The notes beneath the pieces were generated by a model that worked only from the letters and a program-made list of their open reading frames with translations, did not search any database and was not told the origin of the DNA. The position numbers were made by a program, and so were the translations under genes. Shown piece after piece: positions 24,078 to 32,570 of a stretch of 64,000 bases of DNA. Origin of the DNA: Azospirillum griseum (GTDB lineage Bacteria > Pseudomonadota > Alphaproteobacteria > Azospirillales > Azospirillaceae); contig NZ_RXMA01000001.1 of assembly GCF_003966125.1 (NCBI RefSeq), positions 62,001 through 126,000 of the forward strand, written 5' to 3'. Numbering within the stretch: the stretch's first letter is position 1; each line of letters starts with the position of its first letter.

Positions 24078-24115
24078 CCGGCGATTTTTGCCGGGGTCCG
24101 GGCCGGAACTGCCGC
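24078..24115. promoter_or_regulatory. ftr-like enhancer sites upstream of fliK
   Basis: CCGGCGATTTTTGCCGG (24078-24094) is the reverse-strand form of CCGGCAAAAATCGCCGG. A second, weaker copy at 24101-24115 (GGCCGGAACTGCCGC) lies 22 bp on. They are about 127 and 105 bp upstream of the predicted sigma54 start point. Confidence 0.6.
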
Positions 24116-24186
24116 ATGGCTCATCGCCGTTGAATGGCAAGGCCCCGCCATTGGACAGAATCGCCCGACCATCACACCGCCGCAGT

Positions 24187-24202
24187 TGGCCCGCCTGTTG
24201 CA
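24187..24202 (+). promoter_or_regulatory. Sigma54 promoter of fliK
   Basis: TGGCCCGCCTGTTGCA: GG at 24188-24189, a 10-bp gap, GC at 24200-24201, and a consensus TTGCA -12 half. It lies 40 bp before the fliK ATG. Confidence 0.78.
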
Positions 24203-24241
24203 TATGCCTGTCAGCGTCCAGCCGTCTTGAGGGATCCCCCC

Positions 24242-26026
24242 ATGGCCATCCAGTCCACCATCTCCGCCGCCTCCCTCTTCGAAGGTGTGACCTCGCAGCT
24301 TCAAGGGTCGCAAACCCAAGGGACCGGGGCGAAAGACGACGCCTTTTCCAAGATGATGGACCGGATGATCGCCGATGCGGCAGACCGCAAGCGCGATCTG
24401 ACCAAGGACACCGCCCGGCAAGCGCAAGAGGCGCGGGCTGAAGCCCGAACGGAAGCCGCCAAACGGCAACAGGCGGTGCGGGCCGAACGCGCACGCACGG
24501 ACAATTCCGCCGCGCTGCGCCCGAAGGAGGAAGCCCCTCCCCCCCCGCGCGCTGAAAAAGCCGACACGAAATCCAACGCGCGCGACGACGCGGCGGACAA
24601 GGTGCGCGCCAAGGACGACCCTGCCCAACGCAAGGCCACGACGGCAAAGGCCGACAAACCCACGACCAAGGATGCCGCCGCTCCCACCAACAGCGCTGAC
24701 GCGACCAGCGAAACCGCAAACAGCGGCGACACCATCGCCGCAGCGGATGAGGGCACCACCGGCGGGGCCGACGCCGACGCGGCGGGCGATGGGCAAGCGG
24801 GATCCAAAGTCGGCGACGACACGACGGTCGAGCCTGACGCCACTCTGGCGGTGACTGAAACGGTGACAACCGCAATGACACCGACGAGCGACACCCTGCT
24901 GGCCAGCTTGTCCATGAACGGGGCCGCAGCCTTGCTGGCCAACGCCAAGACCAACGCGGATCCCAGCGTCACGGACGGATCGCCGCTGGTCAACGGGGCC
25001 GCCAAGGGGCTTGACCCTGCCGCCGAACTGGCCGCCAAGATGGCGCAACTCCAAGACGCCCAGAAGGCCCAAGCCGCTGGTGCAGCGGGTGAGGGTACTG
25101 CCGGGGCGATCAAGGCGGCAGCCGCCACCAACGGTGACAACGCGGCCAACCCGGCCGATGCGCTCGTCGCCCCCAAGGCCGATGACAGCGCCTCCCAGGC
25201 GCTGCCGGATGACGACAGCGCCATCCCCTCCAGCTTTGCCGACCTCATCGCTGCGGCGAAGGCCAAGTTGGGCGACAAGACCGGCGGCAAAGGCACCGGG
25301 CAGGACACTGGAAACGGTCGCAGCGATGGCCAGCCGCCACCGAACCTGATGCCGACCGCTGCCCAGACGCCTTCGGGTCTTGACGCGCTGAAAACCACGG
25401 CGGACAGCCAGGCCGTGGGCGCGCTCACCGGGGCCGCCACAGCGTCCGCCGCCGCCGCAACCAGCGACACCGGCCACGCCCACGCCGGAACCGCCGCCCA
25501 GACTCACGCCGCTCTGGCGGCGATGGAAGCGCCCCGCGCCGCCGGCTCGCTCGACATGACCCAAGCGGCCGCCAGCCTGCGGCCATCGCGTGGCTCCGCC
25601 GCCCCACAGGGCGTGCCGGATCAGGTGGCCGTGCACATCAAAAAGAACGTCGCCGACGAGGTCGACCAATTCACCATCAACCTGCACCCGGCGGAGTTGG
25701 GCCGCATTGACATCAAGCTGGACATCGGGGCCGATGGCCGCGTCAGCGCCATGGTGGCGGTGGAAAAGGCCCAGACGCTGGAACTGCTGCAACGCGACAG
25801 CAAGGGGTTGGAGCGGGCCTTGCAGGACGCCGGCCTGCAAACCGACTCCAACAGCCTGAATTTCAGTCTGCGCGGCGAGGGCAACCAATCCCAGGCCGAC
25901 GGGTCGGGGAACGGATCGGGCAAGCGCGGGCGCGGCCTGCGCGGCGGTGGGGAGGAGGAGGATCCGGGCCTGACCGCCGCCTACACCGTGTCGGTTGGCG
26001 ACGGCAGGCTGGACATCAAGGCCTAA
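24242..26026 (+). CDS. fliK: Flagellar hook-length control protein FliK
   Basis: 594 residues from ATG 24242 (GAGGGATC upstream). The long, low-complexity N-terminal part is rich in Ala, Thr, Asp and Lys, as ruler regions are. The C-terminal Flg_hook domain is clear from about residue 460: QVAVHIKKNVADEVDQFTIN, LHPAELGRIDIKLDIGADGR, LQRDSKGLERALQDAGLQ. FliK measures hook length and switches export specificity. flgD follows 78 bp later on the same strand, probably in the same transcript. Confidence 0.92.
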   Translation: MAIQSTISAASLFEGVTSQLQGSQTQGTGAKDDAFSKMMDRMIADAADRKRDLTKDTARQAQEARAEARTEAAKRQQAVRAERARTDNSAALRPKEEAPPPPRAEKADTKSNARDDAADKVRAKDDPAQRKATTAKADKPTTKDAAAPTNSADATSETANSGDTIAAADEGTTGGADADAAGDGQAGSKVGDDTTVEPDATLAVTETVTTAMTPTSDTLLASLSMNGAAALLANAKTNADPSVTDGSPLVNGAAKGLDPAAELAAKMAQLQDAQKAQAAGAAGEGTAGAIKAAAATNGDNAANPADALVAPKADDSASQALPDDDSAIPSSFADLIAAAKAKLGDKTGGKGTGQDTGNGRSDGQPPPNLMPTAAQTPSGLDALKTTADSQAVGALTGAATASAAAATSDTGHAHAGTAAQTHAALAAMEAPRAAGSLDMTQAAASLRPSRGSAAPQGVPDQVAVHIKKNVADEVDQFTINLHPAELGRIDIKLDIGADGRVSAMVAVEKAQTLELLQRDSKGLERALQDAGLQTDSNSLNFSLRGEGNQSQADGSGNGSGKRGRGLRGGGEEEDPGLTAAYTVSVGDGRLDIKA

Positions 26027-26104
26027 GCCTGCGCCTTCTTTTTCCCATTCGGTCGCATTGGGCCGCCAGCGCCCGCACCAATCGAGCCAGCAAGGACATC
26101 CGCC

Positions 26105-26836
26105 ATGGGCACCTCCGACTTGACCATCAACCAGTTCGGCACCGCGTCGGGCACGAAGTCCACCGGCTCGAAGACCGTCACCACCAACACCGCGACCACC
26201 GACGAAGCCAAGACCGCCAGCGCAACCAAGGGTTTGGGCGACAATTTCCAAACCTTCCTGACCATGCTGACCACGCAGATGAAGAACCAGGATCCGCTGA
26301 AGCCGATGGACACGAACGACATGACCAAGCAGTTGGTCGAGTTCGCGAACGTCGAGCAGAACATCGGCACCAACAGCCGCCTGGACAAGCTGCTGAAACT
26401 GCAGGGGGCCAGCACGGCCTCCACCAATCTGGCCTACCTCAACCGCACGGTGGCGTTCGAAGGCGATGCGTTCCAATACACCCAGGGGATGACCCAAGCC
26501 CCCTTGGCCTATGAGTTGGACACCGCCGCCAAATCCGTGCGCGTGGACATCCTGGACTCCCAGGGCCGCACCGTGCGCTCGATGAAGGGGGACACGGCGG
26601 CCGGGACCAAGCATGTCGTGAATTGGGATTTCAAGGACGACAACGGCAACGCGGTGCAGCCGGGGGCTTACCGTCTGAACATCGCCCCGGTCAGCCCGCA
26701 AAAGGACGGCACGGTGAAGGCCACGACCTACACCTTCGGCTCCGTGTCGGGCATCGGCAACGACAAGAACGGCGAAACCGCGCTGACCATCAACGGCAAC
26801 GAAGTGCCGCTGTCCAAAATCACAACGGTCTATTGA
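26105..26836 (+). CDS. flgD: Flagellar hook-cap assembly protein FlgD
   Basis: 243 residues. The FlgD signature FLTMLTTQMKNQDPLKPMD is followed by QLVEFANVEQNI. The C-terminal half is the FlgD Ig-like and tudor-like part (VRVDILDSQGRTVRSM, DFKDDNGNAVQPGAYRLNI), ending in GNEVPLSKITTVY. FlgD caps the growing hook and is removed at completion. The usual partner flgE is not next to it: a strong terminator and an ABC transporter follow. Confidence 0.95.
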   Translation: MGTSDLTINQFGTASGTKSTGSKTVTTNTATTDEAKTASATKGLGDNFQTFLTMLTTQMKNQDPLKPMDTNDMTKQLVEFANVEQNIGTNSRLDKLLKLQGASTASTNLAYLNRTVAFEGDAFQYTQGMTQAPLAYELDTAAKSVRVDILDSQGRTVRSMKGDTAAGTKHVVNWDFKDDNGNAVQPGAYRLNIAPVSPQKDGTVKATTYTFGSVSGIGNDKNGETALTINGNEVPLSKITTVY

Positions 26837-26869
26837 GGCCACCCGCGTTTCCCATGGCACCCCTGGTTT

Positions 26870-26908
26870 GGCGTCGTCGCGGACCTGTTCCGCGACGACG
26901 CCGTCGTT
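26870..26908 (+). terminator. Rho-independent terminator of fliK-flgD
   Basis: A perfect 14-bp stem, GGCGTCGTCGCGGA with TCCGCGACGACGCC, a 5-nt loop, then GTCGTTTT. It starts 33 bp after the flgD stop. Confidence 0.85.
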
Positions 26909-27157
26909 TTCCCGTTTCGTGAAATCTTTTTCACCTTGGACAAAGGCCACACGGTCGGCTTGACCGGACCGCATGGTGGGAGTAAAGCGGGTTTCAACGT
27001 CACCGCAACACCGGCGGACGTGTGTGGTCGCGAGCATCCGGCTCAAGCACCGGACCCAACCGCACCGTTCCCCGAGAAGGCATGAGATGGACAGCCCAAG
27101 CAGCCGACCTACTTCCTCCGCGCCAACGACGCTGATGCTAGGCTGACCTGCCTGTCA

Positions 27158-27205
27158 GGTTCACCGGCGGATCGGCGTTGTTGCCGAACCGATCACAGGT
27201 GAACC
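27158..27205. promoter_or_regulatory. Nested inverted repeats upstream of the anion-type ABC operon
   Basis: Outer arms GGTTCACC (27158-27165) and GGTGAACC (27198-27205) enclose GATCGG (27170-27175) and CCGATC (27189-27194). It could be an RNA leader hairpin or a repressor site; the sequence alone does not decide. Confidence 0.4.
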
Positions 27206-27415
27206 GTGGTGATTCTTTCCCTCACCCACCGTTTCGCCGTGCGCCCCTTGCGCGTTCGCATGGGTCTGCGCGGCGTGTCGCGCGAACCGACTCCGCGAAG
27301 TCGCTGACCGCCCTCCCCCTGCCCATTTGAACGCGGTTTCACCCTGAAACCGTCAACACCTGTTCTTTGCCCAACGCGCCCGAACCCGACTGGCGCGCGG
27401 AAGGGAGTTTTTGCC

Positions 27416-29191
27416 ATGGTCTGGATTCACACGAGCGTGTCGGTCAAGGCGACCGACGCCGCCCCCAACCGCTGGGACGTGGTGGCGCTGCCGCTGGTCA
27501 TCGGTCTGCTGGCGCTGGTCGCCATCGGTGGCCGCGAAATGACGGCCCCGCTGGACAGCGTCGCCGCCACCCCGGTGGACCTCAACCCCGGCCTGCTGCC
27601 GGATTACGCCCTGCGCTCCACCCTGCGGATGCTGGCGGCGATGGTCGCCTCGCTCCTCTTCACCCTCGTCTACGCCACCCTGGCGGCCAAGAGCCGCCGG
27701 GCGGCCATGCTGCTGATCCCGGTGCTGGACGTGCTGCAATCGGTGCCGGTGCTGGGCTACATCTCCTTCACCGTCGTGTTCTTCCTCGCGCTGTTTCCCG
27801 GCAGCACGCTGGGGGCGGAATGCGCCGCCATCTTCGCCATCTTCACCAGCCAGGCCTGGAACATGGCGTTCAGCGTCTACCAGTCGCTGCGCACCGTGCC
27901 GCGCGATCTGGGCGAGGTGGCGCAGGGGTTCGGCTTCAGCGGCTGGCAACGTTTCTGGACGCTGGAGGCCCCCTACGCCCTGCCCGGGCTGGTGTGGAAC
28001 ATGATGATGTCGATGTCGGGCGGCTGGTTCTTCGTCGTCGCGTCGGAAGCCATCACCGTCGGCGACCGGACCATCACCCTGCCCGGCGTCGGGTCCTATC
28101 TGGCCGAAGCCATCGCGCAACAGCGGCTGGACGCGGTCGGTTGGGCGGTTCTGGCCATGCTGCTGGTGATCCTGGCCTATGACCAGTTGCTGTTCCGCCC
28201 ACTGGTCGCCTGGGCGGCCAAATTCCGCGTCGAGTTGACCGGTGGACGGGAAGCCCCGGAATCCTGGCTGCTCGACCTGTTTCAGCGCACCCGCTTTTTC
28301 CGCGCCCTGTTTGCCCCGCTTGGGCGGTTGCTGGACAGGGCTTGCTGGTGGCGGCTGTCCTTGACCGGAGTGCGCGACGCAGGCCGCCACCTGTATGCCA
28401 ACCGCCTCGCCACGACGCTGATGCATGGGATGAAGCAAATTCCCAATCGGACGGTCGATGGCGCATGGTACGCGGTGCTCGCCGTGGCCGGGCTGTGGTG
28501 TGGCTGGACGATGGTGGCGTTCATCGCCAGCGGGGCCGGGTGGGACGACGTCGGGACCGCCTTCCTGCTGGGGGGCGCCACGTTGCTGCGGGTGGTGGCG
28601 CTGATCGTGACCGCGTCGCTGATCTGGGTCCCGCTGGGAGTCATCATCGGGCTGCGCCCGCGTCTGGCCGAAGCGGTGCAGCCCGCCGCCCAGTTCCTCG
28701 CCGCCTTTCCGGCCAATCTGCTGTTTCCGGTCGCGGTGGTCGGCATCGTCCGCTTCGATCTTGACCCCGACCTGTGGCTCAGCCCGCTGATGATCCTGGG
28801 AACGCAGTGGTACATCCTGTTCAACGTCATCGCCGGGGCCGCCGCCTTCCCCAACGATCTGAAGGAGGCCGCCGCCAACTTCCACATCCGGGGCTGGCAA
28901 TGGTGGCGTGACGTGATGCTGCCCGGTGTCTTTCCCTATTACATCACCGGAGCCGTCACCGCGTCGGGCGGATCGTGGAACGCCAGCATCGTGGCCGAGG
29001 CCGTGCGCTGGGGCGACACCAGCCTGACCGCCCATGGTTTGGGCGGCTACATCGCCCAGGCCACCGCCGAAGGAGATTACCCGCGCATCGTGTTGGGCAT
29101 CGCCGTGATGGCCATGCTCGTCATCCTGTTCAACCGGCTTCTGTGGCGTCCGCTCTACGCCTTTGCCGAACGCCGCCTGCGTCTTGCCTGA
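27416..29191 (+). CDS. ABC transporter, duplicated permease of NitT/TauT (SsuC-like) type
   Basis: 591 residues with two SsuC/TauC-like permease domains in one chain. Each has the binding-protein-dependent loop that docks the ATPase: QGFGFSGWQRFWTLEAPYALPG in the first half and NFHIRGWQWWRDVMLPGVFPYY in the second. Each domain ends at a similar point (IAQQRLDAVGWAVLAML; IAQATAEGDYPRIVLGIAVM). It corresponds to the duplicated permease of presumed anion transporters (COG4986-like). No periplasmic binding protein is encoded beside it, which is usual for this subgroup but leaves the substrate unknown. The ATPase gene follows 15 bp later. Confidence 0.85.
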   Translation: MVWIHTSVSVKATDAAPNRWDVVALPLVIGLLALVAIGGREMTAPLDSVAATPVDLNPGLLPDYALRSTLRMLAAMVASLLFTLVYATLAAKSRRAAMLLIPVLDVLQSVPVLGYISFTVVFFLALFPGSTLGAECAAIFAIFTSQAWNMAFSVYQSLRTVPRDLGEVAQGFGFSGWQRFWTLEAPYALPGLVWNMMMSMSGGWFFVVASEAITVGDRTITLPGVGSYLAEAIAQQRLDAVGWAVLAMLLVILAYDQLLFRPLVAWAAKFRVELTGGREAPESWLLDLFQRTRFFRALFAPLGRLLDRACWWRLSLTGVRDAGRHLYANRLATTLMHGMKQIPNRTVDGAWYAVLAVAGLWCGWTMVAFIASGAGWDDVGTAFLLGGATLLRVVALIVTASLIWVPLGVIIGLRPRLAEAVQPAAQFLAAFPANLLFPVAVVGIVRFDLDPDLWLSPLMILGTQWYILFNVIAGAAAFPNDLKEAAANFHIRGWQWWRDVMLPGVFPYYITGAVTASGGSWNASIVAEAVRWGDTSLTAHGLGGYIAQATAEGDYPRIVLGIAVMAMLVILFNRLLWRPLYAFAERRLRLA

Positions 29192-29206
29192 CCGGAGGAC
29201 ACTGTC

Positions 29207-30526
29207 ATGCTGAACACCACCACCTCCACCGTCACCGCCCCGCTGTTCGCCCTGACCAACGTCCGTCAGGCCTACCCCAAGCCGTCGGGGCAGGAGTATG
29301 TCGTGCTCGACGGCGTCGACCTGACCCTGACGAACGGGGAAATCGTCGGGCTGCTCGGCCGTTCCGGCTCCGGCAAATCCACCTTGCTGCGCGTCGTCGC
29401 CGGGCTGGTCCGTCCGACAGCGGGGGACGTCCGCCACAATGGCGCGCCGGTCGATGGGCCGACCGATGGCATCGCCATGGTCTTCCAGACCTTCGCCCTC
29501 TTCCCCTGGATGACGGTGTGGGAAAACGTCATGGCCGGGCTGAAGGCCAAGGGCGTGCCCACCAAGGAAGCAGAGGCCCGGACCGAGGAGGCCATCGACC
29601 TGATCGGCCTGTCCGGTTTCGAATCCGCCTATCCGAAGGAGCTGTCGGGCGGCATGCGCCAGCGTGTCGGCTTTGCCCGCGCCCTGGTGGTCCACCCGGA
29701 AATCCTGCTGATGGATGAGCCTTTTTCGGCGCTGGACGTGCTGACGGCAGAAACGCTGCGCACCGACCTGCTGGATCTGTGGATGGAACAGCGCCTGCCG
29801 ATCCAATCGATCCTGATGGTGACGCACAACATCGAGGAAGCGGTGCTGATGTGCGACCGCATCCTGGTCTTTTCCTCCAACCCCGGACGGGTGGCGGCGG
29901 AAATCCGTGTCACCCTGCCCCACCCGCGCAACCGGCTGGAGCCGGACTTCCGCGCCCTGGTCGATGACATCTACGCCCTGATGACGGCGCGCAAGCCATT
30001 GTCGGCGGCCTCGCCCGACGCCAAGCGGCCCCCGGCCTACGCCGAACCGTTGGCGCATGTGTCCACCAACCTGCTGGCCGGGCTTCTGGAAACGCTGGCC
30101 TCGCCCGCCTATCACGGCAAGGCCGACCTGCCGCATCTGGCCGCCGCGCTTCAGCACGAGATCGACGACCTGTTCCCCATCGCCGAGGCGCTGCACCAGT
30201 TGGGTTTTGCCGAAATGGAGGAAGGCGATATCCGCCTGACCGAACCGGGCCGCCTGTTCGCCGAATCCGGAGTGGAGGACCGCAAGCGGCTGTTCGCGGA
30301 GCATCTGGTGCTGCGCGTGCCGCTGGCCGCCCACATCCACGCGGCGTTGAAGCGGGCGGCCAACCACCGCTTGCCCGCCGGGCCGCTTCACGCCGCGCTG
30401 GCCGCGCACATGAGCGACGGCTACGCTGACGAAACGCTGCGCGCCATCACCAGTTGGGCGCGCTACGCCGAGCTGTTCACCTACGACGACGAAAGCGAGA
30501 GCTTCGGATTCGAGGATTTGGAGTAG
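29207..30526 (+). CDS. ABC transporter ATPase with C-terminal AAA-associated domain
   Basis: 439 residues. The N-terminal ATPase has Walker A GRSGSGKST, Q-loop VFQTFALFPWM, signature LSGGMRQRV and Walker B ILLMDEPFSALD, close to SsuB/TauB. After about residue 270 comes an extra ~160-residue helical domain (LLAGLLETLASPAYHGKADL, FTYDDESESFGFEDL) that matches the AAA_assoc_C type found on ATPases paired with duplicated permeases. That domain may sense substrate or gate activity, perhaps replacing a binding protein (inference). A GC-rich hairpin follows. Confidence 0.88.
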   Translation: MLNTTTSTVTAPLFALTNVRQAYPKPSGQEYVVLDGVDLTLTNGEIVGLLGRSGSGKSTLLRVVAGLVRPTAGDVRHNGAPVDGPTDGIAMVFQTFALFPWMTVWENVMAGLKAKGVPTKEAEARTEEAIDLIGLSGFESAYPKELSGGMRQRVGFARALVVHPEILLMDEPFSALDVLTAETLRTDLLDLWMEQRLPIQSILMVTHNIEEAVLMCDRILVFSSNPGRVAAEIRVTLPHPRNRLEPDFRALVDDIYALMTARKPLSAASPDAKRPPAYAEPLAHVSTNLLAGLLETLASPAYHGKADLPHLAAALQHEIDDLFPIAEALHQLGFAEMEEGDIRLTEPGRLFAESGVEDRKRLFAEHLVLRVPLAAHIHAALKRAANHRLPAGPLHAALAAHMSDGYADETLRAITSWARYAELFTYDDESESFGFEDLE

Positions 30527-30536
30527 CTCAAGCGGC

Positions 30537-30560
30537 GGGGGGCGGGTTTGCCCTCCCCCC
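30537..30560 (+). terminator. Hairpin after the ABC ATPase gene
   Basis: GGGGGGCGGG-tttg-CCCTCCCCCC, 10 bp with one mismatch, 10 bp after the stop. There is no T-run. Confidence 0.45.
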
Positions 30561-30662
30561 GGCCCTCCCGTCGCCATTCCCTACCGTACGGTCGTTCGTG
30601 CGCGAATTTGTTTCTCCGGTCACGCAAGTCTGTTGCGCGGAACCATTCGTTAACCTTATCGT

Positions 30663-30677
30663 TTAGGTATTTGTTAA
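30663..30677 (+). promoter_or_regulatory. CtrA-like box upstream of sciP
   Basis: TTAG, seven bases, TTAA: one mismatch from the CtrA consensus TTAA-N7-TTAA. A half-site TTAA lies at 30650-30653. The box is 66 bp before the sciP ATG, in an AT-rich island of otherwise GC-rich DNA. Confidence 0.6.
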
Positions 30678-30742
30678 GCGCCTACCCCTAAATTGTCCGT
30701 CGGACTTGTGGAACGCACAGTTTTGGGTTGGAGCGTCCGCGC

Positions 30743-31096
30743 ATGACTTTCATCGAACACGCCCCCGGTGATCACATCCTTGACCGTGGTCAGGATGAGC
30801 CGGTCGATTCGTCCGTCATCGGCCCCGAAGGTCTTCCCATGACCGAACAGGATTTGCCACCGCCCAACACCAAACGTTGGGTGATGCGCCGTAAGGCAGA
30901 GGTGGTCACCGGCGTGCGATCCGGCTTGATCAGCCTGGAGGAGGCCTGCCGCCGTTACACCCTGTCGGTGGAAGAGTTTTTGTCCTGGCAGCGTCTGATC
31001 GACAGCCACGGCATGCGTGGTCTGCGGGCCACCCGCTTGCAGGACTACCGCGACGGTGGTCTGCACGACCGTTCCCGCATCGACGCCGCCGAATAA
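30743..31096 (+). CDS. sciP: SciP-like CtrA inhibitor (DUF1153)
   Basis: 117 residues from ATG 30743 (GGAG ~9 bp upstream). After a variable leader the conserved core reads DLPPPNTKRWVMRRKAEVV, GVRSGLISLEEACRRYTLS, VEEFLSWQRLIDSHGMRGLR, a helix-turn-helix fold. In Caulobacter, SciP binds DNA and CtrA to block CtrA-dependent transcription, including flagellar genes, outside the right cell-cycle window, and is itself CtrA-activated. The CtrA-like box upstream fits that loop. It is monocistronic and stands apart from its neighbours. Confidence 0.9.
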   Translation: MTFIEHAPGDHILDRGQDEPVDSSVIGPEGLPMTEQDLPPPNTKRWVMRRKAEVVTGVRSGLISLEEACRRYTLSVEEFLSWQRLIDSHGMRGLRATRLQDYRDGGLHDRSRIDAAE

Positions 31097-31154
31097 GATC
31101 ACTCCCGTGTGACTTTTGCTCCCCGCATTCCGGTGCGGCAAGGCTGTTTCGACC

Positions 31155-31757
31155 TCATTTTGCCTCCAGAGCGTTTTGCCCGCAGGCCGCATCGATCAAC
31201 GCGGCCGCTGCTGTTGCGACCGCATCGGCGTTGCCATCGATGACCAGAGTGTGCGCCGCCGCGTAAGCACCCTCCATCAACACTTGAAGATGGGTGGCGA
31301 GTTGATCGGGGTTGTCCGCCCCTGCCGCTGCCGCCAGCGCCCGCAACCGCTCCCGAACCGCACGCTTTTGCGCCACGGCCAGCGCCCGCGCCGGGCTGTC
31401 GGGATCCCGCAACTCGGTGGCCGCGTTGGTGAAGGGGCAGCCGCGAAAGTCGGGATGGGCGATCCAATGGCCAATGGAAACGAACACTCCTTTCAGCAGC
31501 GCCTTGGGATTATCCGGGTGACGTTCGGCCATCCGCTGCCACCAGCGGGCATAACCTTGCGCGCTGCGCTCCAGATATGCGCACACCAGATCGTCCTTGG
31601 ACGCAAAATTGCGATACAGGCTCATCTTGGCGACACCCGAGCGGGCAATCACCGTGTCGATGCCAACCGCGCGGATGCCATCGCGATAAAACAGCTCCGC
31701 CGCCGTGTCCAAAATGCGGTCCCGCGCCGGTTTGCGCGGCTCTGTCGCCTGTTTCAT
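31155..31757 (-). CDS. TetR-family transcriptional repressor
   Basis: 200 residues from ATG 31757. The N-terminal helix-turn-helix is typical: ILDTAAELFYRDGIRAVGID, TVIARSGVAKMSLYRNFASK. The C-terminal ligand-binding part (IGHWIAHPDFRGCPFTNAAT) resembles members that respond to organic xenobiotics or acyl compounds. It is divergent from the MaoC-like gene, and the 145-bp gap holds two copies of a near-perfect palindrome that should be its operator. The ligand is unknown. Confidence 0.88.
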   Translation of the reverse strand: MKQATEPRKPARDRILDTAAELFYRDGIRAVGIDTVIARSGVAKMSLYRNFASKDDLVCAYLERSAQGYARWWQRMAERHPDNPKALLKGVFVSIGHWIAHPDFRGCPFTNAATELRDPDSPARALAVAQKRAVRERLRALAAAAGADNPDQLATHLQVLMEGAYAAAHTLVIDGNADAVATAAAALIDAACGQNALEAK

Positions 31758-31812
31758 GCCCAACCCTCTCCCGCACAGCGCCAACACTGCGTCGCAGACC
31801 CACACCGGCCGG

Positions 31813-31865
31813 TTGACAAAGATACAGACCTGTCTCTATCGTTTGCGGCGAGACAGATCTGTATC
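31813..31865 (+). promoter_or_regulatory. maoC promoter with two TetR operators
   Basis: TTGACA (31813-31818) with TATCGT 18 bp on (31837-31842). GATACAGACCTGTCTC (31821-31836) fills the spacer and GAGACAGATCTGTATC (31850-31865) lies just downstream; each is the reverse complement of the other except for one base. The shared core is ACAGATCTGT. The layout predicts repression of maoC and autoregulation. Confidence 0.75.
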
Positions 31866-31902
31866 CTGTATACCGACAGGCCAGCGCGAAAGGAACCGGT
31901 GG

Positions 31903-32361
31903 ATGCGATATTTTGATGATGTGCGCGTGGGTGACCGCTTCACCGGCGGCCCTGTGACCGTCAGCGCCGAGGACATCATTGGCTTTGCCGGTCAGTTCGA
32001 CCCGCAGCCTTTTCATCTGGACGCTGAGGCGGCCAAGGCCACCCTGTTCGGCGGTCTGGCGGCCAGCGGCTGGCACACCGCCGGTCTGACCATGCGCATG
32101 ATCGTCGGGAGCGACGCGAAACTGGCGGGTGGCTACATCGGCATGGGGGTGGACGCCGTGACCTGGCCCAAGCCCACCCGTCCCGGCGACACCCTGCGGA
32201 TCGAGGGGGAGGTTCTGGAGGCCCGCCTCTCGGCCAAGCGCCCCACCAACGGCGTGGCCCGCGTCCGCGTCGTCACGCTGAACCAAACGGACGACATTGT
32301 GCAAACCCTGATCGCCAACCTGCTGATTCCGACCCGCGCCAGTCTGGAAGCTCTGGTGTGA
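31903..32361 (+). CDS. MaoC-like (R)-hydratase / hotdog dehydratase
   Basis: 152 residues from ATG 31903. The hotdog hydratase motif is present: FAGQFDPQPFHLDAEAAK, with the Asp and His of the (R)-specific enoyl-CoA hydratase site, then GGLAASGWHTAGLTMRM. The C-terminal strand pair includes TWPKPTRPGDTLRIEGEVLE. Proteins of this kind hydrate acyl-CoA double bonds or act as thioesterase-like folds; the substrate cannot be read from sequence. It is controlled by the divergent TetR gene (inference) and ends in a 10-bp hairpin. Confidence 0.85.
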   Translation: MRYFDDVRVGDRFTGGPVTVSAEDIIGFAGQFDPQPFHLDAEAAKATLFGGLAASGWHTAGLTMRMIVGSDAKLAGGYIGMGVDAVTWPKPTRPGDTLRIEGEVLEARLSAKRPTNGVARVRVVTLNQTDDIVQTLIANLLIPTRASLEALV

Positions 32362-32370
32362 CCAAGCGCA

Positions 32371-32403
32371 AAGCCGTTGGACGCAAGGCGCGCCCAACGG
32401 CTT
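32371..32403 (+). terminator. Terminator after the MaoC-like gene
   Basis: AAGCCGTTGG (32371-32380) pairs exactly with CCAACGGCTT (32394-32403), 9 bp after the stop. Confidence 0.6.
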
Positions 32404-32570
32404 CTCATCCAACTCAATCGTTGGTGTCTTTTGGCCGCGTGTTCATCACAGCGCTGCCCCGAAGCCAGTCAAGCCATCTGTGACAGGTTGGCATGAAACA
32501 AGCGCCGAACCCGTTGGAAACCGCCGCCCGCAAACCGTCTTTCGTTCTCAACCCCTGACAGCCCACTCGC

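Larger units (their letters stand above)
23828..24241. other. Intergenic region before fliK
   Basis: 414 bp without a supported gene. It contains the terminator of the flgI operon (23953), the ftr-like pair (24078-24115) and the fliK sigma54 promoter (24187). The rest shows nothing I can name. Confidence 0.6.
26837..27415. other. Long leader/intergenic region between flgD and the ABC transporter
   Basis: ~580 bp. It begins with the flgD terminator and holds two inverted repeats: nested arms at 27158-27205, and CGGTTTCA-ccc-TGAAACCG (27334-27352) about 64 bp before the transporter start. I could not match a known riboswitch class. An 17-codon reading frame at 27082-27135 after GAGAAGG is possible but unsupported. 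Confidence 0.5.

Noticed and set aside
27082..27135. 17-codon leader reading frame ahead of the ABC operon
   Set aside because: Only a modest ribosome-like GAGAAGG supports it. No regulatory codon run or coupling to the hairpin is visible.
27353..30577. Reading frame of over 1000 codons antisense to the ABC transporter genes
   Set aside because: It mirrors the two transporter genes, has Gln/His/Arg/Gly-rich non-protein-like composition and no start signal. It is an effect of high GC at third positions.
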